From NCBI GenBank assembly GCA_018883865.1, contig JAHLFI010000035.1:1-42409 (forward strand): a DNA stretch of 42,409 nucleotides. Reading direction: 5' to 3'. The DNA comes from Candidatus Oceanisphaera merdipullorum (GTDB lineage: Bacteria > Pseudomonadota > Gammaproteobacteria > Enterobacterales > Aeromonadaceae). The notes beneath the pieces are model-generated. The model did no database searches, was not told the origin of the DNA, and saw only the letters and a program-made list of their open reading frames with translations. Of this stretch, positions 24,957 to 34,032 are shown piece after piece (positions within the stretch are counted from its first letter, which is position 1; every line of letters starts with the position of its first letter). Both the position numbers and the translations under genes were made by a program.

Positions 24957-26138
24957 ATGTCGTTAACTATTGGATTAAGCGGCCTGCGTGCCACCAACGA
25001 ATCGTTAGGTGTGATCAGCCACAACATTGCCAACGTCTCTACCGCCGGTTTTAAGAGTGCCCGCGCCGAGTTTGCCGCCGTCTACGGTGGCGGCCAAGCG
25101 GGTGGTGTGGGCGTTAGTAATGTCTCCCAAGACTTTGGTCGAGACGGCGATGTGGTTAACACCGGTCGTGCGTTGGACTTGGCCATTTCCGGTAACGGCT
25201 TCTTCATGACCCAGCATAACGGGCAAATGAGTTACACCCGCGCCGGCACCTTTAACCGCGACGCAGACAACTTCATCGTTTCAGGCAACGGCTCGCGGCT
25301 GCAAGGCTATATGACCAACGAGGCAGGCCAGTTGGAACAGGGCGTGCTCGGTGACTTGCGCATCGACGGCGGCAGCCTGCCCGCCAAAGCCAGCACCAAG
25401 CTGGACTTTACCGCCAATTTAAAAGCGGACGCCGTCGCTCCCACCAGCGTGTTCGATGTGGCCGATGCCACTAGCTATAACTTTTCGCAGTCTAGCGAAG
25501 TGTATGACTCGCTTGGCAGTCGCCACGTAGTGACCCAGTACTTTGTGAAAACCGGTGATAATAAGTGGAATGTGCATTCTCAGGTGGATGGCGCGGCCGT
25601 GGGTGTAGCACAAGCCATGGAATTTAATACCGACGGCACCCTGCTAGCGCCTGCGGGCAGCATGACGCTGAACTTTGCTCCGGCCGGCGCTAATGCCATG
25701 ACCCTCAGCATAGATCCCACCAAGATGACGCAATACGCTTCTGACTTTAGCGTGTCGCGTAATCAAGCTGACGGTTATACCGCAGGTGAATTAGCAGGCG
25801 TGCGCTTTGAGTCTAACGGCGACATGTATGCGGTATTTACCAACGGCCAAGACCAATTAAAGGGCAAGGTGGTGATGGCCAATTTCGCCAATCCTAATGG
25901 CCTACGCCAAGGCAACGACACAACGTGGCAGCAAAGTTTTGCCTCGGGTGCGCCTACGCTGGGCGAGCCGGGTACCGGCACCTTGGGCAGCTTAACGGCG
26001 GGTGCCTATGAGGGCTCAAACGTCGAGCTAACCGGCGAGCTGGTGAATCTCATGACCGCCCAGCGCAACTATCAGGCTAACTCCAAAACCATTAGTACCG
26101 CAGACAAGATGACCCAAATCTTGTTCAGCTCCTTTTAA
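24957..26138 (+). CDS. flgE: Flagellar hook protein FlgE
   Basis: 393 residues. The N-terminal GLSGLRATNESLGVISHNIA and NVSTAGFKSAR, and the C-terminal SNVELTGELVNLMTAQRNYQ and KTISTADKMTQILF, form the D0 coiled coils. The middle carries the hook D1/D2 domain. AAGGGA precedes the ATG. FlgE polymerises into the lateral hook. Confidence 0.95.
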   Translation: MSLTIGLSGLRATNESLGVISHNIANVSTAGFKSARAEFAAVYGGGQAGGVGVSNVSQDFGRDGDVVNTGRALDLAISGNGFFMTQHNGQMSYTRAGTFNRDADNFIVSGNGSRLQGYMTNEAGQLEQGVLGDLRIDGGSLPAKASTKLDFTANLKADAVAPTSVFDVADATSYNFSQSSEVYDSLGSRHVVTQYFVKTGDNKWNVHSQVDGAAVGVAQAMEFNTDGTLLAPAGSMTLNFAPAGANAMTLSIDPTKMTQYASDFSVSRNQADGYTAGELAGVRFESNGDMYAVFTNGQDQLKGKVVMANFANPNGLRQGNDTTWQQSFASGAPTLGEPGTGTLGSLTAGAYEGSNVELTGELVNLMTAQRNYQANSKTISTADKMTQILFSSF

Positions 26139-26148
26139 GGGCCGTTAA

Positions 26149-26886
26149 ATGGACAAGCTGCTTTATACCGCCATGTCTGGCGCCCAGCACGCCCTCATGG
26201 CGCAAGGCATACGGGCCAACAACTTGGCCAACGCCAACACCCAAGGTTTTAGAGCTGATTATGAACAGGCGTCGGCACACACCTTAAATGGCGACGGCTT
26301 TCACACTCGCGTCTTGGCGCAAAGCCAGCAGGCGGGCAGTAATTTGGCCGCCGCACCGTTGCAAGAAACTGGGCGCGAGCTCGACATAGCGATACAAGGC
26401 GACGGCTTTATCGCGCTGCAAAGCGGCCAAGAAGGTGGTCAAGAAGGCTATACCCGCGCCGGTAACATGTTAATTAGCCCAGACGGCGAGCTGACCATTA
26501 ATGGCCATGTGGTGATGGGCGAGGGTGGTCCCTTGCAATTGCCGGAATTTAGCACACTCGAAATTGGTGCCGATGGCACCATCAGCCTAACGCCGCCGGG
26601 CGGTGGTGCTCAGGTGGAAGGTGGGCGCATTAAGTTGGTGCAGCCGGGTCAAGGCGAGCTGCAAAAAGGCCTAGATGGTTTGTTTTATGCAGTGGAACCT
26701 GGGGCGCTGGCACAAGCGGAAGACGTGCAACTTAAGCAGGGGCATCTTGAGGGTGCCAACGTCAACGTGGTGGAAGAAATGGTGCAAAACATGGCGCTGA
26801 GTCGCCAGTTTGAACTGCAAGTGCGCGCCATGAAAACCGCCGACGACCAAGCTCGCGCCGGTGCCCGCTTAATACGCGGCAGCTAA
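26149..26886 (+). CDS. flgF: Flagellar rod protein FlgF
   Basis: 245 residues. N-terminal LLYTAMSGAQHALMAQGIRA, NNLANANTQGFRADYEQ, and the C-terminal EGANVNVVEEMVQNMALSRQ segment are typical of the proximal rod protein FlgF. AAGGG lies upstream. A copy of the dispersed GCCCTTCGGGCAGC element follows its stop, and an 89-base gap precedes flgG. Confidence 0.93.
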   Translation: MDKLLYTAMSGAQHALMAQGIRANNLANANTQGFRADYEQASAHTLNGDGFHTRVLAQSQQAGSNLAAAPLQETGRELDIAIQGDGFIALQSGQEGGQEGYTRAGNMLISPDGELTINGHVVMGEGGPLQLPEFSTLEIGADGTISLTPPGGGAQVEGGRIKLVQPGQGELQKGLDGLFYAVEPGALAQAEDVQLKQGHLEGANVNVVEEMVQNMALSRQFELQVRAMKTADDQARAGARLIRGS

Positions 26887-26892
26887 GCCGGA

Positions 26893-26906
26893 GCCCTTCG
26901 GGCAGC
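26893..26906 (+). repeat. Dispersed GCCCTTCGGGCAGC element, copy 2 (after flgF)
   Basis: Same 14 bases as at the end of fliI, seven bases after the flgF stop. Similar GATAAGCTTGACGCTG follows it. No T-run, so termination is doubtful. Confidence 0.6.
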
Positions 26907-26975
26907 GATAAGCTTGACGCTGTAAGTGGTAAGTTAACGCTGAATACTATTTAAATGACCTTTAGGTGAACAGAC

Positions 26976-27761
26976 ATGCACGCAGCATTATGGGTAAGTA
27001 AAACCGGACTAAGTGCACAAGATGCACGCATGACCGCCATTTCTAATAACTTGGCCAACGTAAATACCGTGGGCTTTAAGCGCGATCGCGTGGCCTTTGA
27101 AGATTTATTCTATCAAGTGCAGCGCCAACCTGGGGCGGCGGCGGATCAACAAAACCAGATCCCATCCGGCATTCAAATGGGTAACGGCGTTAAGGTCGTG
27201 GGCACCCAAAAAGTGTTTACCACAGGTAGCTTTCAAAACACCGGCCAAGAGATGGACCTTGCCATCGTCGGCCAAGGCTTCTTTCAAATTGAGCGCCCCA
27301 ACGGCGAGATGGCCTATACCCGCAATGGCCAATTTCATCGCAACAGCGAAGGCACCATGGTGAATGCCGAAGGCTTGCCATTAGTGCCACAAATCGAAAT
27401 TCCTGAAAGTGCCATCGGCGTTACTATCGGTAGCAATGGCACAGTGAGCGCTACCTTAGCAGGCCAAGCGGACGTGCAAGAACTGGGCATGATCACCTTG
27501 GCCAACTTTACTAATCCGGCCGGATTAGAAGCCATGGGTGGCAACTTATATCGCCAAACCGGTGCTTCCGGTGAGCCGATAGAAGGCCAAGCCGGTGATG
27601 AATCATTAGGCATGCTCAAGCAAGGCACGCTTGAGGGCTCAAATGTGAACGTGGTAGAAGAAATGGTCGACATGATCACCACCCAGCGCGCCTATGAAAT
27701 GAACGCCAAGGTGGTATCGGCGGCGGATCAAATGCTGAAGTTTGTGAGCCAAGCGCTGTGA
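26976..27761 (+). CDS. flgG: Flagellar distal rod protein FlgG
   Basis: 261 residues, the normal length. It has KTGLSAQDARMTAISNNLAN, NVNTVGFKRDRVAFEDLFYQ and the C-terminal SNVNVVEEMVDMITTQRAYE. AGGTG lies before the ATG. The stop overlaps the GTG start of flgH by four bases (GTGA). Confidence 0.96.
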   Translation: MHAALWVSKTGLSAQDARMTAISNNLANVNTVGFKRDRVAFEDLFYQVQRQPGAAADQQNQIPSGIQMGNGVKVVGTQKVFTTGSFQNTGQEMDLAIVGQGFFQIERPNGEMAYTRNGQFHRNSEGTMVNAEGLPLVPQIEIPESAIGVTIGSNGTVSATLAGQADVQELGMITLANFTNPAGLEAMGGNLYRQTGASGEPIEGQAGDESLGMLKQGTLEGSNVNVVEEMVDMITTQRAYEMNAKVVSAADQMLKFVSQAL

Positions 27762-28438
27762 TCAAAACCGTTTTAATCATTGCCTTGTTGGGCGCTGGCA
27801 CCATATTGCTGGCTGGCTGTTCTACTTACGAGCTAGTGCCACCTAAGCCTGGTGAAGATGACTGGGCGCCGACGCCGGCGCTGCAGTTGCCCAGTAACCA
27901 AACTAAAGATGGCAGTGCCTTTACTCAGCACTCCATGATCAGCCTGTTTCAAGACAGACGCGCCTATCGCGTGGGCGATATTCTCACCGTGATGCTCGAA
28001 GAGCGAACTCAGTCGAGCAAGAAGGCCGATACCAGTCTAGATAAAAGCAGTGGCTTCGATATGCCAGTGCCCATTATTGGCCGCACCGCCAGAACAAACC
28101 TCACTGCCTCAGGCTCCGTGGACCGAGACTTTAAAGGCTCGGCTAAAACCAGCCAGCAAAATACCTTATCCGGCTATATAACGGTGACGGTAGCCGAAGT
28201 CTTGCCCAATGGCGTGTTACTGGTGCGCGGTGAAAAGTGGATCAAGCTCAACCAAGGCGATGAATATGTACGCCTGCAAGGCTTAGTGCGCATCGACGAT
28301 ATTGACCAACAAAACCGGGTACCCTCGCAACGCCTCGCCGATGCGCGCATCACTTATGCCGGTCGCGGTGCGCTGGCCGACACCAATCAAGCTGGTTGGC
28401 TGAGCCGCCTGTTAAATGGCAGCTTGTTTCCGCTCTAG
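27758..28438 (+). CDS. flgH: Flagellar L-ring lipoprotein FlgH
   Basis: 226 residues with a GTG start. The lipoprotein signal ends LLAGC (cysteine at about 21). FlgH motifs follow: [40 protein letters not shown] and [20 protein letters not shown]. It forms the outer-membrane L ring. The GTG overlaps the flgG stop. Confidence 0.95.
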   Translation: MIKTVLIIALLGAGTILLAGCSTYELVPPKPGEDDWAPTPALQLPSNQTKDGSAFTQHSMISLFQDRRAYRVGDILTVMLEERTQSSKKADTSLDKSSGFDMPVPIIGRTARTNLTASGSVDRDFKGSAKTSQQNTLSGYITVTVAEVLPNGVLLVRGEKWIKLNQGDEYVRLQGLVRIDDIDQQNRVPSQRLADARITYAGRGALADTNQAGWLSRLLNGSLFPL

Positions 28439-28446
28439 GAGTAATG

Positions 28447-29565
28447 ATGAAATTTTTGACGTGGCCATTACTCACTTTGTGCTTAAGCCTTTGGCTTGGC
28501 GTTATGCCGCAGGCTGCAAGCCGCGAGCGGCCTTTGCTCGATGTGGTGGATATTCAAGGCATACGAGATAACCAACTGGTGGGCTACGGCCTAGTGGTGG
28601 GTTTGTCGGGCACGGGTGATAAGGCGCAGGTGAAATTTACTGGCCAGTCTATGACCAATATGCTGCGCCAATTTGGCGTGCAATTATCCGATGATACCGA
28701 CTCTCGCCTAAAAAACGTGGCGGCGGTGGCGGTGCATGCCGCTTTGCCAGCACAGGCAGGGCGCGGCCAAAGTTTGGATGTGACTGTGTCCTCCATTGGT
28801 GATGCGCGCAGCCTTCGCGGTGGCACCTTGCTGCTTACACCCCTGCGCGGTGTAGACGGCCAAGTGTATGCGGTAGCCCAAGGCAACTTAGTGGTGGGCG
28901 GCTTGCAAGCGGAAGGCAATAGCGGATCTTCGGTCACGGTGAACGTACCGACCGTGGGCACTATCCCTAATGGGGCACTGATAGAGCAAGAAATTGAATC
29001 CAACTTTGCCAGCGAGCCCAAGGTCACGCTGCAGTTAAAATACGCCAACTTTCGCACCGCCCGTAACGTGGAACTGGCCATCAATCAAGTATTTGGCCCC
29101 GATGTGGCGCAAGCCCTAGGCCCGCGCGCCATAGAGCTGACCGCTCCGGCCAACAGTCGCCAGCGCGTGACCTTTATGTCGATGCTGCAAGATGTACGCG
29201 TCGAGATGGGTGTGGATCGACCCAAAGTGGTGTTTAACAGTCGTACCGGCACTGTGGTTGTAGGCAAAGACGTAAAAGTGCAGGCCGCCGCGGTGAGCCA
29301 TGGCAGCCTAACCGTGACCATTAGTGAGCGCTTCAACGTCAGCCAACCCAATGCGTTGTCTCAGGGGCAAACCACAGTGACGCCCGAGTCGGACTTAAAA
29401 GTGGAGCAAGAGCCCGGCCAGATGTTTGTGTGGCCAGAAGGCACGTCTTTGGATGAAATCGTGCAGGCGGTCAACAGCCTAGGCGCTAAGCCGGCAGACT
29501 TAATGTCGATATTGCAGGCGCTGGATGAAGCCGGTGCGTTGGATGCAGATCTGGTGGTGCTTTAG
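28447..29565 (+). CDS. flgI: Flagellar P-ring protein FlgI
   Basis: 372 residues from ATG 28447, which has AGGAG (28437-28441) five bases upstream and begins a good signal peptide ([19 protein letters not shown]). FlgI motifs include [40 protein letters not shown] and the end [20 protein letters not shown]. It forms the periplasmic P ring with help from FlgA. A variant GCCCTGCGGGCAGC element follows directly. Confidence 0.95.
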   Translation: MKFLTWPLLTLCLSLWLGVMPQAASRERPLLDVVDIQGIRDNQLVGYGLVVGLSGTGDKAQVKFTGQSMTNMLRQFGVQLSDDTDSRLKNVAAVAVHAALPAQAGRGQSLDVTVSSIGDARSLRGGTLLLTPLRGVDGQVYAVAQGNLVVGGLQAEGNSGSSVTVNVPTVGTIPNGALIEQEIESNFASEPKVTLQLKYANFRTARNVELAINQVFGPDVAQALGPRAIELTAPANSRQRVTFMSMLQDVRVEMGVDRPKVVFNSRTGTVVVGKDVKVQAAAVSHGSLTVTISERFNVSQPNALSQGQTTVTPESDLKVEQEPGQMFVWPEGTSLDEIVQAVNSLGAKPADLMSILQALDEAGALDADLVVL

Positions 29566-29579
29566 GCCCTGCGGGCAGC
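29566..29579 (+). repeat. Dispersed GCCCTGCGGGCAGC element, copy 3 (after flgI)
   Basis: A one-base variant of the two other copies, starting at the base after the flgI stop. The 200-base gap to flgJ also has a GGCGTTAAGAACGCC hairpin near 29646-29660. Confidence 0.55.
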
Positions 29580-29765
29580 GGTTAGCGAAAGAAAAGTACC
29601 GCAATCTGTAGTCCAGCGCTTTAGCCGATGGTCCTGCGTAGTAGGAGGCGTTAAGAACGCCCAGCATCAAACTCAAAGATAAAATAGGTTTAGGTTTTAG
29701 CGTTAAGTGTCGTCCTTACCTATCACGCAGTACTACTTAACCAACATAAGCTGGCAGGATAAATC

Positions 29766-30152
29766 ATGAAAACAGAGACCAGTCAGTATTTAAACTGGCA
29801 AGGATTAGAGCAAGTGAAGCGCCAAGCACCCGAGAAGGGGTTAGATCAGGCGGCCGAGCAGTTTGAAGGCCTGTTTTTGCAGATGGTATTAAAAAATATG
29901 CGCTCGGCTGGTGACGTATTGCGTGATGAAGACGGCCCTTTTGCCGGCGGTCCCCAGCAAGACATGATGCGCGATTGGTATGACGGACAGATGGCCATGA
30001 ACATGGCATCGCAGCGCCAAACCGGATTAAGTGAGCTGATGGTGGGCCAATTGAGCGGCATATTAAAGAATTCTCAAACCAGTGCCGTTATGCCTAAAGA
30101 AGCACCCATTGCTGCCTTCAGCCAACCGCTGCGAGTAGCCAAGAACGGATAA
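29766..30152 (+). CDS. flgJ: Flagellar rod-binding protein FlgJ, single-domain form
   Basis: 128 residues. Only the N-terminal rod-cap domain is present (AAEQFEGLFLQMVLKNMRSA, then DMMRDWYDGQMAMNMASQRQ). The C-terminal peptidoglycan hydrolase domain of the approximately 300-residue FlgJ of many gammaproteobacteria is absent, so another muramidase must open the wall for the rod. Its 3' end contains a sigma-28 type promoter for flgK (30064-30091). Confidence 0.9.
   Translation: MKTETSQYLNWQGLEQVKRQAPEKGLDQAAEQFEGLFLQMVLKNMRSAGDVLRDEDGPFAGGPQQDMMRDWYDGQMAMNMASQRQTGLSELMVGQLSGILKNSQTSAVMPKEAPIAAFSQPLRVAKNG
30064..30091 (+). promoter_or_regulatory. Sigma-28 (LafS) type promoter inside flgJ, for flgK-flgL
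   Basis: TAAAGAAT (30064-30071), 12 bases, GCCGTTAT (30084-30091), 66 bases before flgK. Spacing and core equal the other late sites of this window. A late promoter for the hook-associated genes is known in enteric flagellar systems. Confidence 0.65.
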
Positions 30153-30157
30153 CAAAG

Positions 30158-31477
30158 ATGGCAATGATCAACAACGGTTTGTCGGGTTTACTGGCCTCGC
30201 AAACTGCGCTCAATACCATGAGCCAAAACGTGGCCAATGTGAATGTGCCCGGTTACAGCCGCCAAGAAGTACAGCTCACCGCTCGCCAAACCGGTTTTGG
30301 CGTGATGGGCGGCAGTGGCGTGCAGGTGACGGGCTTGCGCCGCGTGGCCGACGACTTTTTAACGGGCCAGCTATGGCGCGCCGAGTCTGAGGCCGGCCGC
30401 CATGGGCAAGTAAGCGACTATTTAGGCCAGCTGGAAACCCTGCTTGGCAGCAAAGACAGCAGTCTGTTGCCCGGTCTAAATCAGTTTTTTGCGGCCCTGC
30501 ATAGTGCCGCTGAAACACCGCAAAGCATAGCGCCCCGCCAACAGATCATTGCCGCCAGTGAGGCCTTGTCCCAACGCTTTAATCATTTGGGTAATCAGAT
30601 AGATGCCCAAGAGCGCCGCGTGTTGGATCAGTTAGATGCCAGCAATAGCCAAGCCAATAGCCTGCTTGAGCAAGTAGCGACGTTAAACGACAAAATCAAA
30701 GCCATAGGTGCCCAAGGTGGCAGCGTGGGCATCTTGGAAGACAAGCGCGATGAAACCGTGCGCCAGTTATCGCAACTGGTCGAAGTGCGCAGCACTCGCC
30801 AACAAGATGGCACCTTAAACGTGACCTTGCCTCAAGGTCAGCCTTTGGTGCTGGGTAATCAGGCGGGCGTTATTCAACGTGACGACACCGAATTGTCGGT
30901 GCAGTTTGGCACGCAAAACTTTTCCTTAGACGGTGAGATTGGCGGCAGCTTAGGTGGCTTACTGCTGCACCGCGAGCAGCAATTATTACCTGCCCGTGCC
31001 GAGCTTAACGCCATCGCCGAACAACTGGCAGAAAAAGTGAATGCCCAGCTTGGCGCCGGCTTTGATTTAAATAATGCAGCCGGCAAGCCCCTGTTTAGCT
31101 TTGCCCCAGGGGACGCCGCCGGCAGCTTGCGAGTGAGCGCCAATTTTACCGCCGAAGACTTAGCTTTATCTGGCCAAACCGATGCGCCGGGCAACAACGA
31201 TAACTTGCAGGCCTTACTGGGCTTACAAGACGACAGCTATGAAGCCTTTCGCGGTTTGGTAGGCAAGCTTGCCATCAGCAGCGCCCAGTGGCAGGCGGAT
31301 GCGGATGCATCTACCAATATTCTCAGCCAAGCCCAAGCGCGGCGCGACAGCGTGAGTGGCGTGAATTTGGATGAAGAAGCGATGAACATGATGAACTATG
31401 TGCAAAATTATCAAGCCAACGCCAAAGTCATCGGCACCGCCGATCAGCTGTTCAATACCTTGCTGAACATGATTTAA
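30158..31477 (+). CDS. flgK: Hook-associated protein 1, FlgK
   Basis: 439 residues. N-terminal NNGLSGLLASQTALNTMSQN and NVANVNVPGYSRQEV, the conserved QFFAALHSAAETPQSIAPRQ, and C-terminal SGVNLDEEAMNMMNYVQNYQ are diagnostic. It forms the first ring of the hook-filament junction; FlgN is its chaperone. It starts five bases after flgJ. Confidence 0.95.
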   Translation: MAMINNGLSGLLASQTALNTMSQNVANVNVPGYSRQEVQLTARQTGFGVMGGSGVQVTGLRRVADDFLTGQLWRAESEAGRHGQVSDYLGQLETLLGSKDSSLLPGLNQFFAALHSAAETPQSIAPRQQIIAASEALSQRFNHLGNQIDAQERRVLDQLDASNSQANSLLEQVATLNDKIKAIGAQGGSVGILEDKRDETVRQLSQLVEVRSTRQQDGTLNVTLPQGQPLVLGNQAGVIQRDDTELSVQFGTQNFSLDGEIGGSLGGLLLHREQQLLPARAELNAIAEQLAEKVNAQLGAGFDLNNAAGKPLFSFAPGDAAGSLRVSANFTAEDLALSGQTDAPGNNDNLQALLGLQDDSYEAFRGLVGKLAISSAQWQADADASTNILSQAQARRDSVSGVNLDEEAMNMMNYVQNYQANAKVIGTADQLFNTLLNMI

Positions 31478-31573
31478 GTCGCTGCGAGCTGCGGTAAGTT
31501 TGAAACCCTAAGCCGTGAGCTAAAGATTGGCACTGAGATAAAAAGACGAAGCTCGTCATATTAAGGAATTCGC

Positions 31574-32461
31574 ATGCGGGTAAGTACCGGACAAATTCAA
31601 CGCGTCATGATCCAAAGCATGGAGCAAAGCGGCGCCGACTACGGCAAGTTGTTACAACAGATGGCCACGGGCAATCGGTTACTTAAACCGTCAGACGATC
31701 CGCTTGCCACCGTGCGCTTGCAAGGCATAGATAAAGAGCTGAGTGCGCTTAGCCAATATGAAAAAAACGCCGAGCAGGTAAAAAGCCGCCTCGGTCAGGA
31801 AGAAACGCAAATTGACGCGATGAAAGATACACTGCTGCGCCTGCGTGACATGACGGTGCAAGCAGGTAACGGCGCTTACAGCCAAGCCGATCGCCAAGCG
31901 TTAACCCAAGAGATGGAATCGTTAAAAGATACCCTGCTCAGTTTGGCCAATGGCCGTAACGAAGAAGGTCATTATCTGTTTTCTGGCTCCAAAACTGACA
32001 CCCCCGCGATAGTCGAAGATCCACCCGGTACCTTTACCTATCAGGGCGATGATTATCAGCGCCAAGTGGCCATCGCCAATGGCGTGACCATAGCGGCCAA
32101 CGACAGCGCCGAAAAATTACTCGGCAACACATTGCAAGAAGTGCACGACTTTATTCATGTACTAAAAACCGAATCGGGCGATATTAGTGCCCAAGTGGGC
32201 AAGATGCTCACGGCCATGGACACAGGCATCGGCAACGTCACCCGAACGCTGACCGACTTGGGTGGGCGCATTAACGGCCTAGAACAAGTAGTGGCGGCCC
32301 ACGGCGAAATGCAGGTGTTTGGCCAAGGCTTACACAATGATTTATCGGCACTGGATTACGGCGAAGCCGCCATGAACATGCAGCAAATGCTGCTGGCGCT
32401 ACAAAGCACCCAACAAGCCTACGTAAACGTGAATAAGCTGTCTTTGTTTACTCAAATATAA
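31574..32461 (+). CDS. flgL: Hook-associated protein 3, FlgL
   Basis: 295 residues with flagellin-like termini: N-terminal MATGNRLLKPSDDPLATVRL, then the VKSRLGQEETQIDAMKDTLL helix, and C-terminal DYGEAAMNMQQMLLALQSTQ. It is the second junction ring between FlgK and the filament. TAAGGA lies upstream. The 96-base gap after flgK carries no promoter that I can name. Confidence 0.93.
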   Translation: MRVSTGQIQRVMIQSMEQSGADYGKLLQQMATGNRLLKPSDDPLATVRLQGIDKELSALSQYEKNAEQVKSRLGQEETQIDAMKDTLLRLRDMTVQAGNGAYSQADRQALTQEMESLKDTLLSLANGRNEEGHYLFSGSKTDTPAIVEDPPGTFTYQGDDYQRQVAIANGVTIAANDSAEKLLGNTLQEVHDFIHVLKTESGDISAQVGKMLTAMDTGIGNVTRTLTDLGGRINGLEQVVAAHGEMQVFGQGLHNDLSALDYGEAAMNMQQMLLALQSTQQAYVNVNKLSLFTQI

Positions 32462-32496
32462 GTACTTAAACTTAAAGACAGCTGTAAGCCATAAGT

Positions 32497-32538
32497 TGTA
32501 CGCCAAAGAAGGGACTCGGCCTTAACGTAAGGCGTACA
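32497..32538. repeat. Inverted repeat between flgL and the next gene
   Basis: TGTACGCC (32497-32504) and GGCGTACA (32531-32538) are perfect 8-bp inverted arms 26 bases apart. Without a T-run this may be a regulatory or repeat-derived stem. Confidence 0.4.
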
Positions 32539-32561
32539 GCGTTTAACTAAGGAATTCACCC

Positions 32562-33575
32562 ATGCAGGTGATTAGCCCACGGGTTGGGTCGTTATCCACG
32601 CAGCTGGACGCGGCACCCGGTATTATTGGCACCAGTGCCGCCGATTTAAGTCTTAATTTAAGCTCTCCAACGGCACCCATTAAAGCGATCGCGGGCAACA
32701 GCACGCCCGCTCGTTATCAACAGTGGGGACGCTTGAGCGAGGCGCAAAATCAAATTGCCCAGCTGCAAGCCGCCGAGCAGGCGCTAACTCAGGCTTATCA
32801 GCAACTGCGCCCATTAGCGCAGCGCTTGCAAGCCTCTGCCATGAGCACAGAGCAGCAACAGCGGTGGGGCGAGCAACTGTCATTGTTATCACAACATGTG
32901 CAGCAGCAAGGCCGACTCGATGCCCGCTTGCAGCCAGTGGCACTGGAGGGTGACGCGGCGCGCCATCGTTATCAGCTGGATAAAGTCGACTTGCTCAGCC
33001 CGCGCTCGGTGCGTGAGCGGGTGACCTTATTGTTGGCCGGTCAGCAGCAGGCGATGGGCATTACCATAGCGCCAGGCCAGCGGCCTGCCGTGACGCTTTC
33101 GCAGCTGAATCGGCATTTAGCGCCGCTGGGCATTACCGCCGAGTCGGAGCAGGGCAAGTTGCAGTTAGTGGCCAAAGAGCGCGCCGATGCTATTTTGCGC
33201 CAACCGATCTTGATGCAAGGCGAGGGCGTGCGGGTGCCCGCCGGCGAACCGGTACTCATTAAAGCCAAGCCCGAGCCCGATGCGCTGGCACCCTTACAAG
33301 CCGCCGCGCAAAAAGGCGAGTTAATGAGCGAGCGAGAGCACCTTAATCGGGTGATGAATCGTATTCAGGATTACTCGCAGCGTTTGCAAGAACAGCGCCA
33401 AATTATCTTGCAGCAAACCGCCAAAGCGTGGCCAGTCGTCACTAAGGAAACAGGAACGAAAGAACCCGCCGCGCCTTTGCCTGCCACCGCCAGCAAGTTC
33501 GAAAAACTGGTCTCGGCCCTGCTTGCCCAGGCCCATGTATCCCGCCATAGTGCCGTGGCCTTGCTTCGTAAGTGA
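32562..33575 (+). CDS. Unassigned lateral flagellar cluster protein (lafW position)
   Basis: 337 residues with no signal peptide or membrane helix. The N-terminus is low in complexity. Residues about 45-125 form a Q/A/L-rich coiled coil (EAQNQIAQLQAAEQALTQAY). A central region around 175-250 looks globular (VTLSQLNRHLAPLGITAESE), and a second coiled coil lies at about 255-290. It stands between flgL and flagellin, where other lateral (Flag-2) clusters carry lafW, called a hook-associated protein. I cannot confirm homology from sequence. It shares its TAAGGAATTC ribosome-site context with flgL, so it is probably co-expressed. Confidence 0.7.
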   Translation: MQVISPRVGSLSTQLDAAPGIIGTSAADLSLNLSSPTAPIKAIAGNSTPARYQQWGRLSEAQNQIAQLQAAEQALTQAYQQLRPLAQRLQASAMSTEQQQRWGEQLSLLSQHVQQQGRLDARLQPVALEGDAARHRYQLDKVDLLSPRSVRERVTLLLAGQQQAMGITIAPGQRPAVTLSQLNRHLAPLGITAESEQGKLQLVAKERADAILRQPILMQGEGVRVPAGEPVLIKAKPEPDALAPLQAAAQKGELMSEREHLNRVMNRIQDYSQRLQEQRQIILQQTAKAWPVVTKETGTKEPAAPLPATASKFEKLVSALLAQAHVSRHSAVALLRK

Positions 33576-33954
33576 GGTGCTTTGCGCGCGCCGGTTTTGC
33601 GTGCAAAACGCCTAAACATAACGTCCTGTCTAAAGAGGCTGCAGGATGCTCGGTTAGGCTGAAATGATCCGTCACGGCGAGATAGCCTAGCCTCATACGC
33701 GCCCGTCAAATACCGTCCATCGCATTTGACGGTTGGCTACGATAATTTTTCCTGCTTCTTTGCTCGATAGTCGCTATCTGCTGTTTTTTTGTTCCACGCC
33801 ACGCAATAGCAGCATAACTAATGGCTCTGCGAAAAAACCAAACTGACCGCAGAGTCGTTGAGCTAAATTCAAATACCGATATAAACGTGAGTTGCTGTTT
33901 TTCTTAGAGCGTACAGCGTAAGGCCATCTCTTCAGCGCTTTTTTCAAATAAAAC
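33576..33954. other. Intergenic region with stem-loops before the flagellin genes
   Basis: No gene is supported. GTTTTGC-gt-GCAAAAC lies near 33593-33608. A perfect 9-bp inverted repeat, CCGTCAAAT (33703-33711) with ATTTGACGG (33724-33732), is followed after 13 bases by ATTTTT and may end the flg transcript. The rest is AT-rich leader DNA. Confidence 0.45.
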
Positions 33955-33982
33955 TCAAGTTCCTCTAATTCTTTGCCGTTTT
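33955..33982 (+). promoter_or_regulatory. Sigma-28 (LafS) type promoter of flagellin gene 1
   Basis: TCAAGTTC (33955-33962), 12 bases, GCCGTTTT (33975-33982). It lies 50 bases before the start of the first flagellin gene and closely resembles the site in front of the second. Confidence 0.75.
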
Positions 33983-34032
33983 ATCTTTTTGAGTCCAAAC
34001 ACCCTATTCAAAAAGATAAAAGGAACACCATT

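Noticed and set aside
33973-34032. Earlier ATG for flagellin 1
   Set aside because: It lies inside the predicted -10 region; copy 2 aligns from the ATG equivalent to 34033.
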